Translations under genes and position numbers: made by a program
The notes under the pieces: generated by a model
What the model was told of the DNA's origin: nothing
The model's database searches: none
The model's input: only the letters and a program-made list of their open reading frames with translations
From: an uncultured Thalassospira sp.
Lineage (GTDB): Bacteria; Pseudomonadota; Alphaproteobacteria; Rhodospirillales_A; Thalassospiraceae
Direction of reading: 5' to 3'
Assembly (NCBI GenBank): GCA_946885765.1
Contig: CAMPHD010000105.1
Coordinates: forward strand, 1-9,056
Length of the DNA: 9,056 nucleotides
In this document: piece after piece, positions 5,580 to 9,056 of the stretch
How positions within the stretch are numbered: position 1 is the first letter of the stretch
How the letters are laid out: each line of letters starts with the position of its first letter

Positions 5580-6854
5580 ATGCGCTTTTCTTCTGACATA
5601 CAAGATCTCGTGTCACGCCGCGAAAAAGGCAAAAGCCTCGAAGCGCCATTTTATAACGCCCCGGAAATCCTCAAGCTTGATGTCGAGGCGATCTTCAATC
5701 AGCACTGGATTTTCGTCGCGGTCGAACCGGAACTGCCCGAACCCGGTGATTGCATCACGGTCGAGGTGGGTCGCGCCTCCATCCTGCTTCTGCGCGGCGA
5801 CGATATGGAAATCCGCGCCTTTCACAATGTGTGCCGTCACCGCGGGGCAAAGCTGATCGACGAACGGGCGACCACAATCGGCAATATCGTCTGTCGTTAT
5901 CACGGCTGGACCTATAACGAAGATGGCGACCTGATTCTGGCCGAACATATGGGTGCGGGCTTCGATAAAAGCTGCCACGGGCTAAAGGCCGTCCATATCC
6001 GCTCCATCGCCGGACTGATTTTCATCTGCCTTGCCGACGAAGCACCCAAAGACATCGATGAAATGGCGCGCGTGATGACGCCCTATATCGCGCCGCACGA
6101 TATCGTCAATTGCAAGGTTGCCTTCACGTCTGACCTGATCGAGGAAGGTAACTGGAAGCTGACGATGGAAAACAACCGCGAATGCTACCACTGCGAAGCC
6201 AACCATCCGCAATTGACCGTGCCGCTTTCCGAATTCGGTTTTGGTTTCTCCCCTGATGAGATGGACGAACGCCGGTCCGAAGACGTCAAGAAATACACCA
6301 ACGCGGTTGAAAACGATCATAAACGCTGGGAATCCTGCGGCCTGCCATCCGCAGAAGAAGATCACCTTTCCGATGTCACCGGCTTCCGCACCATGCGCCT
6401 GCCCCTGATGTGGGAAGGAGAATCCCAGACGCTCGACACCAAGGTCGCCTCCAAAAAGCTGCTCGGCAAATTCACCGATCCGAAGCTTGGCGGGCTCAGC
6501 TTCTGGACTCATCCGAATTCCTGGCACCATTTCATGAGTGACCATATCGTCACCTTCTCCGTCCTGCCGCTGTCAGCAGATCGCACGCTGGTGCGCACCA
6601 CCTGGCTTGTCCACAAGGACGCGATTGAGGGCGAAGACTACAATCTCGATAACCTGACCCAGGTCTGGAAAATGACCAACCAGCAGGACGCCGATCTGGT
6701 GCGCATTGCCCAGCTTGGCAGTGAACAGCCATCCTACGAGCCCGGCCCCTATTCAAGCTTTACCGAACCGCATGTCGAAGCATTCTGTGACTGGTACATC
6801 GCACGGATGAAAAAGCATCTGGCCAAAGACAAATCCGGGGCGGTTACCAAATGA
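5580..6854 (+). CDS. gbcA: Glycine betaine demethylase, Rieske oxygenase subunit
   Basis: This 424-residue Rieske non-heme iron oxygenase oxidatively removes one methyl group from glycine betaine, giving dimethylglycine and formaldehyde. The Rieske [2Fe-2S] ligands are C85-R-H87 and C105-R-Y-H108. The catalytic iron site is in NWKLTMENNRECYHC: H204 and H209 are ligands, E201 is the bridging acidic residue three before the first His, as in carnitine and betaine oxygenases, and D370 in TNQQD is the likely third ligand. Blocks such as AFHNVCRHRG, NWKLTMENNRECYHC, WLVHKDAIEG and YEPGPYS match the Pseudomonas GbcA pattern as I recall it. Stachydrine demethylase (Stc2) is the closest alternative. 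The start at 5580 has GAGG nine bases upstream. It overlaps the reductase gene by 4 bp, and a BCCT transporter follows. The 62-bp leader carries a TATAAT and a small hairpin; the structured region lies before it. Confidence 0.92.
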   Translation: MRFSSDIQDLVSRREKGKSLEAPFYNAPEILKLDVEAIFNQHWIFVAVEPELPEPGDCITVEVGRASILLLRGDDMEIRAFHNVCRHRGAKLIDERATTIGNIVCRYHGWTYNEDGDLILAEHMGAGFDKSCHGLKAVHIRSIAGLIFICLADEAPKDIDEMARVMTPYIAPHDIVNCKVAFTSDLIEEGNWKLTMENNRECYHCEANHPQLTVPLSEFGFGFSPDEMDERRSEDVKKYTNAVENDHKRWESCGLPSAEEDHLSDVTGFRTMRLPLMWEGESQTLDTKVASKKLLGKFTDPKLGGLSFWTHPNSWHHFMSDHIVTFSVLPLSADRTLVRTTWLVHKDAIEGEDYNLDNLTQVWKMTNQQDADLVRIAQLGSEQPSYEPGPYSSFTEPHVEAFCDWYIARMKKHLAKDKSGAVTK

Positions 6855-7984
6855 TGACCCAGACCAATCCACCGGCCACCGGCCAAGCCGCCCCGTCCGG
6901 CGACGATGAAAACTTTACCGAAGCCACCCGCATCCCGCTTTGGGACCCGGAACAGGATGACGTTCTGGTCTGCCGGCAGGTGCGGCAGGAAACCCATGAC
7001 GTAAAGACATTCGTCTTTTCGGCCCGCGAACCGCGCGCGTTTCGCTTCTATCCGGGCCAGTACATGACGTTTGAATTGCCCGTCGAAGGCATGGTCACGC
7101 GCAGTTACACGGTTTCGGGATCGGCCGCCCGTCCCTACCGGATCGAAATCACGGTCAAACGCGTACCGGGTGGTCCCGGTTCGAACTGGCTGCATGATTA
7201 TATGCTGCCGGGCAAGGAGGTGAATGTTTCCGGCCCGTTCGGTGAATTCACCACCGACGCCACCGGCGAGGAAAAGCTTCTGTTCATTTCCGCTGGCAGC
7301 GGCATCACCCCGATGATGTCGATGACCCGCACGGCCTGCGATCTGTCCGAACCGTCAGATTTGTGCTTCATTCACGCCGCACGCACCCCGGCCGACATCA
7401 TTTTCCGCGATGAACTCTCGCTTCTCGCGGCCCAGAACCCCGGCCTGAAACTTGCCTTCACCTGCAGTACGGCAGCCGCCCATCATAGCTGGAGCGGCTA
7501 TACCGGCCGCTTCAACATCCAGATGCTGTCGCTCATGCTGCCTGATTTCAAGGACCGCAAGGTGTTCTGCTGCGGTCCTGCCCCCTTCATGGAAGGTGTC
7601 CGCAACATGCTGCGCGATACCGGTTTCGACATGGAGAAATATTACGAGGAAAGCTTCGACTTCGGCGCGGAAACCGCCGGAACCTTTGAAGAGCCTGTCG
7701 CGGCCCCGGAAATAAGCGGCCAGACTTTCCGGGTGAGCTTCACCAAAACCGGCCATGTTGTCGAATGTGGTCCGGGCATGACGGTTCTGTCAGCCGCCCG
7801 CGAGGCGGGGATATTGCCAATGTCCTCCTGCCAGCGCGGCATCTGCGGCACCTGCAAGTCAAAACTGATTTCCGGTGAAGTCGATATGCAACACGGTGGC
7901 GGCATCCGCCAGCGCGAAATAGATCAGGGAAAAGTCCTGATTTGTTGTTCGACACCTTTGTCGGACATCGAGGTCGAACTCTAA
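6851..7984 (+). CDS. gbcB: Glycine betaine demethylase, ferredoxin-type reductase subunit
   Basis: This 377-residue electron-transfer partner of GbcA carries electrons from NAD(P)H via FAD and a [2Fe-2S] cluster to the oxygenase. After a flexible N-terminus of about 35 residues comes an FAD domain with R84-S-Y-T. The NAD(P) domain has GSGITPMMS (149-157) and CCGPAPFME (240-248). The C-terminal plant-type ferredoxin domain has C327-x4-C332-x2-C335-x29-C365, all four cluster cysteines present. The ATG at 6851 lies within the gbcA stop (ATGA, 4-bp overlap), implying translational coupling. A second ATG at 6854 is possible. There is little Shine-Dalgarno signal, consistent with coupling. Length and domain order match GbcB; related reductases of stachydrine or carnitine oxygenases are the alternative. 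Confidence 0.92.
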   Translation: MMTQTNPPATGQAAPSGDDENFTEATRIPLWDPEQDDVLVCRQVRQETHDVKTFVFSAREPRAFRFYPGQYMTFELPVEGMVTRSYTVSGSAARPYRIEITVKRVPGGPGSNWLHDYMLPGKEVNVSGPFGEFTTDATGEEKLLFISAGSGITPMMSMTRTACDLSEPSDLCFIHAARTPADIIFRDELSLLAAQNPGLKLAFTCSTAAAHHSWSGYTGRFNIQMLSLMLPDFKDRKVFCCGPAPFMEGVRNMLRDTGFDMEKYYEESFDFGAETAGTFEEPVAAPEISGQTFRVSFTKTGHVVECGPGMTVLSAAREAGILPMSSCQRGICGTCKSKLISGEVDMQHGGGIRQREIDQGKVLICCSTPLSDIEVEL

Positions 7985-8138
7985 GACCTCTGCCTTACGC
8001 CCCGCACGTTAAGACAGTTCTGAACGAGCTCGCCTTTTGGCGTGCGTGGCACCTTTGATTCAAAATCACAAGAAGGGTCCAGCAAAAGGATCTCTCCTGA
8101 CGGAATTTTTTCGCAGGTTCATAACAGGAGAATGCTTC
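7985..8138 (+). other. 154-bp intercistronic gap with a weak bulged hairpin
   Basis: No gene is seen between gbcB and the BCCT gene. The clearest structure is TGATT-CAA-AATCA (8056-8068), extended through a 4-base bulge by CCTT/AAGG (8052-8055 and 8073-8076). A six-T run occurs at 8106-8111 but is not directly preceded by a strong stem, so a real terminator is unlikely. The transporter may be read through from gbcAB or have its own promoter; no clear -35/-10 pair is visible. Confidence 0.4.
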
Positions 8139-9056
8139 ATGAGTGACGTAAAAACAGCGGCAGAAGAAACGCCGCCAGAAGGCCAGATCGATACAGACTA
8201 CAATATTGGTCAGGACAATATCGAAGGCAAACTGGGCCCCATCGGGTTCGATATCCATAACCCCGTCTTTGCCGTCTCCGCCCTGACCGTTATCGCGTTC
8301 GTTGCCTACACACTGCTGATGCCAGATCAGGCGAACTCTGTTTTCAGCCTGTTATTCTCCGAAGTCACACAGGGCTTCGACTGGTTCTTCATCGGTGCGG
8401 CCGATATTTTCGTAATCCTCTGCCTCGTCGTCGTCGTCAGCCCCTATGGCAAGGTCCGGCTTGGTGGACGGGACGCAACACCTGATTTCAGCTATGTAAG
8501 CTGGTTTTCCATGCTGTTTGCTGCTGGCATGGGGATCGGGCTTATGTTCTATGGTGTCTCGGAACCGCTAAGCCACTTCTCGTCTTCGCTGGGCGGCACT
8601 GCCGTGGGTGCCGATGGCATTCGCACCGACTGGGCCCCGCTGGGTGCCGCGGCCACGCAGGAAGAAGCCGTTCGTCTGGGCATGGCGGCCTCGATTTTCC
8701 ATTGGGCACTTCACCCATGGGCGATTTATGCCATCGTCGCACTCAGCCTTGCCCTGTTTAGCTATAACAAAGGTCTGCCGCTGACCATCCGTTCCGCCTT
8801 CTATCCGATCTTCGGTGAACGCGTCTGGGGATGGCCGGGACATATCATTGATATTCTTGCTGTTTTTGCGACACTTTTCGGTCTTGCCACCTCGCTTGGT
8901 CTTGGTGCGGTTCAGGCAAACTCCGGCTTTAACAAACTGTTCGGAATGCCTATCGATACCACCTGGCAGGTTATCCTGATTGTCGGCATCACCTCCATCG
9001 CCCTGTTCTCGGTCGTTCGCGGCATTGAATCAGGCGTCAAGCTGTTATCCGAAATC
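8139..9056 (+). CDS. BCCT-family betaine/choline transporter, N-terminal part
   Basis: The first 306 residues of a sodium-coupled betaine/choline/carnitine transporter are present; the gene runs off the right edge (full-length members are 500-650 residues). A hydrophilic, acidic tail of about 40 residues precedes the first membrane segment (about 43-61). The glycine-rich stretch G130-M-G-I-G134 followed by LMFYGVSEP is the family's TM3 motif, as in BetP. The helix FHWALHPWAIY (187-197) keeps the two Trp and one Tyr that form the aromatic betaine cage in BetP; later cage residues are outside the window. The start at 8139 has a strong AGGAG eight bases upstream. Its place after gbcAB argues that glycine betaine is the substrate and that it serves catabolism as much as osmoprotection. 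Choline or dimethylsulfoniopropionate transport cannot be excluded. Confidence 0.9.
   Translation, partial: MSDVKTAAEETPPEGQIDTDYNIGQDNIEGKLGPIGFDIHNPVFAVSALTVIAFVAYTLLMPDQANSVFSLLFSEVTQGFDWFFIGAADIFVILCLVVVVSPYGKVRLGGRDATPDFSYVSWFSMLFAAGMGIGLMFYGVSEPLSHFSSSLGGTAVGADGIRTDWAPLGAAATQEEAVRLGMAASIFHWALHPWAIYAIVALSLALFSYNKGLPLTIRSAFYPIFGERVWGWPGHIIDILAVFATLFGLATSLGLGAVQANSGFNKLFGMPIDTTWQVILIVGITSIALFSVVRGIESGVKLLSEI

Noticed and set aside
5048..5596. 182-residue plus-strand open frame across the gap before gbcA
   Set aside because: No ribosome-binding site, mixed composition, no recognisable domain, overlaps the gbcA start, and the same bases are better explained by long inverted repeats.
5982..6545. 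187-residue minus-strand open frame
   Set aside because: Antisense to the Rieske oxygenase gene; no domain or ribosome-binding site.
8101..8115. Intrinsic terminator at the T-run before the BCCT gene
   Set aside because: The six T's are not directly preceded by a stable GC-rich stem; only weak 3-4 bp pairings are possible.

Overview
The window looks like chromosomal DNA of a free-living alphaproteobacterium. The GC content is moderately high, the transporters are of CUT2 sugar and BCCT type, and the glycine-betaine demethylase arrangement is common in marine and plant-associated alphaproteobacteria. A Thalassospira-like rhodospirillalean would fit, but no marker gene is present, so the genus is a guess. 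It is metabolic DNA with one unusual noncoding stretch. There are no tRNA or rRNA genes, no CRISPR array and no transposase gene.

Left part (1-4676): a sugar/cyclitol uptake unit. On the minus strand, transcribed leftward, lie a periplasmic binding protein (1479-2420), a CUT2 permease (306-1403) and the first 101 residues of the ATPase (1-304, cut by the window edge). Upstream on the same strand is an RpiR-type HTH/SIS regulator (2615-3439). Divergent from it is a Gfo/Idh/MocA dehydrogenase (3549-4676, plus strand). Two near-identical 18-bp palindromes, one before the binding-protein gene (2571-2588) and one in the regulator/dehydrogenase divide (3504-3521), look like the regulator's operators. 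They tie transporter, regulator and dehydrogenase into one regulon. The first contains GGAA-N6-TTCC, the core I recall for the inositol repressor IolR of rhizobia, so an inositol-like substrate is the leading guess.

Middle (4677-5579): a short convergent hairpin, a small DUF3008-type gene on the minus strand (4708-4896) with a perfect 10-bp inverted repeat just upstream of its ribosome-binding site, then about 640 bp without a convincing gene. Its right half (about 5260-5503) holds several perfect inverted repeats. Two of these are 10-bp long-range matches that cross each other, forming a pseudoknot on paper, and they surround a 14-bp bulged helix and further hairpins. This looks like a large structured noncoding RNA and is the main discovery candidate. 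Whether it is a known class (for example an orphan HEARO/IscB omega RNA), a leader of the downstream operon, or something new cannot be settled by eye.

Right part (5580-9056): a glycine-betaine catabolic unit on the plus strand. It comprises the Rieske oxygenase gbcA (5580-6854), its ferredoxin-reductase partner gbcB (6851-7984, overlapping gbcA by 4 bp) and, after a 154-bp gap, a BCCT transporter (8139 to the window end, partial). BCCT would import betaine and GbcAB would oxidatively demethylate it to dimethylglycine.
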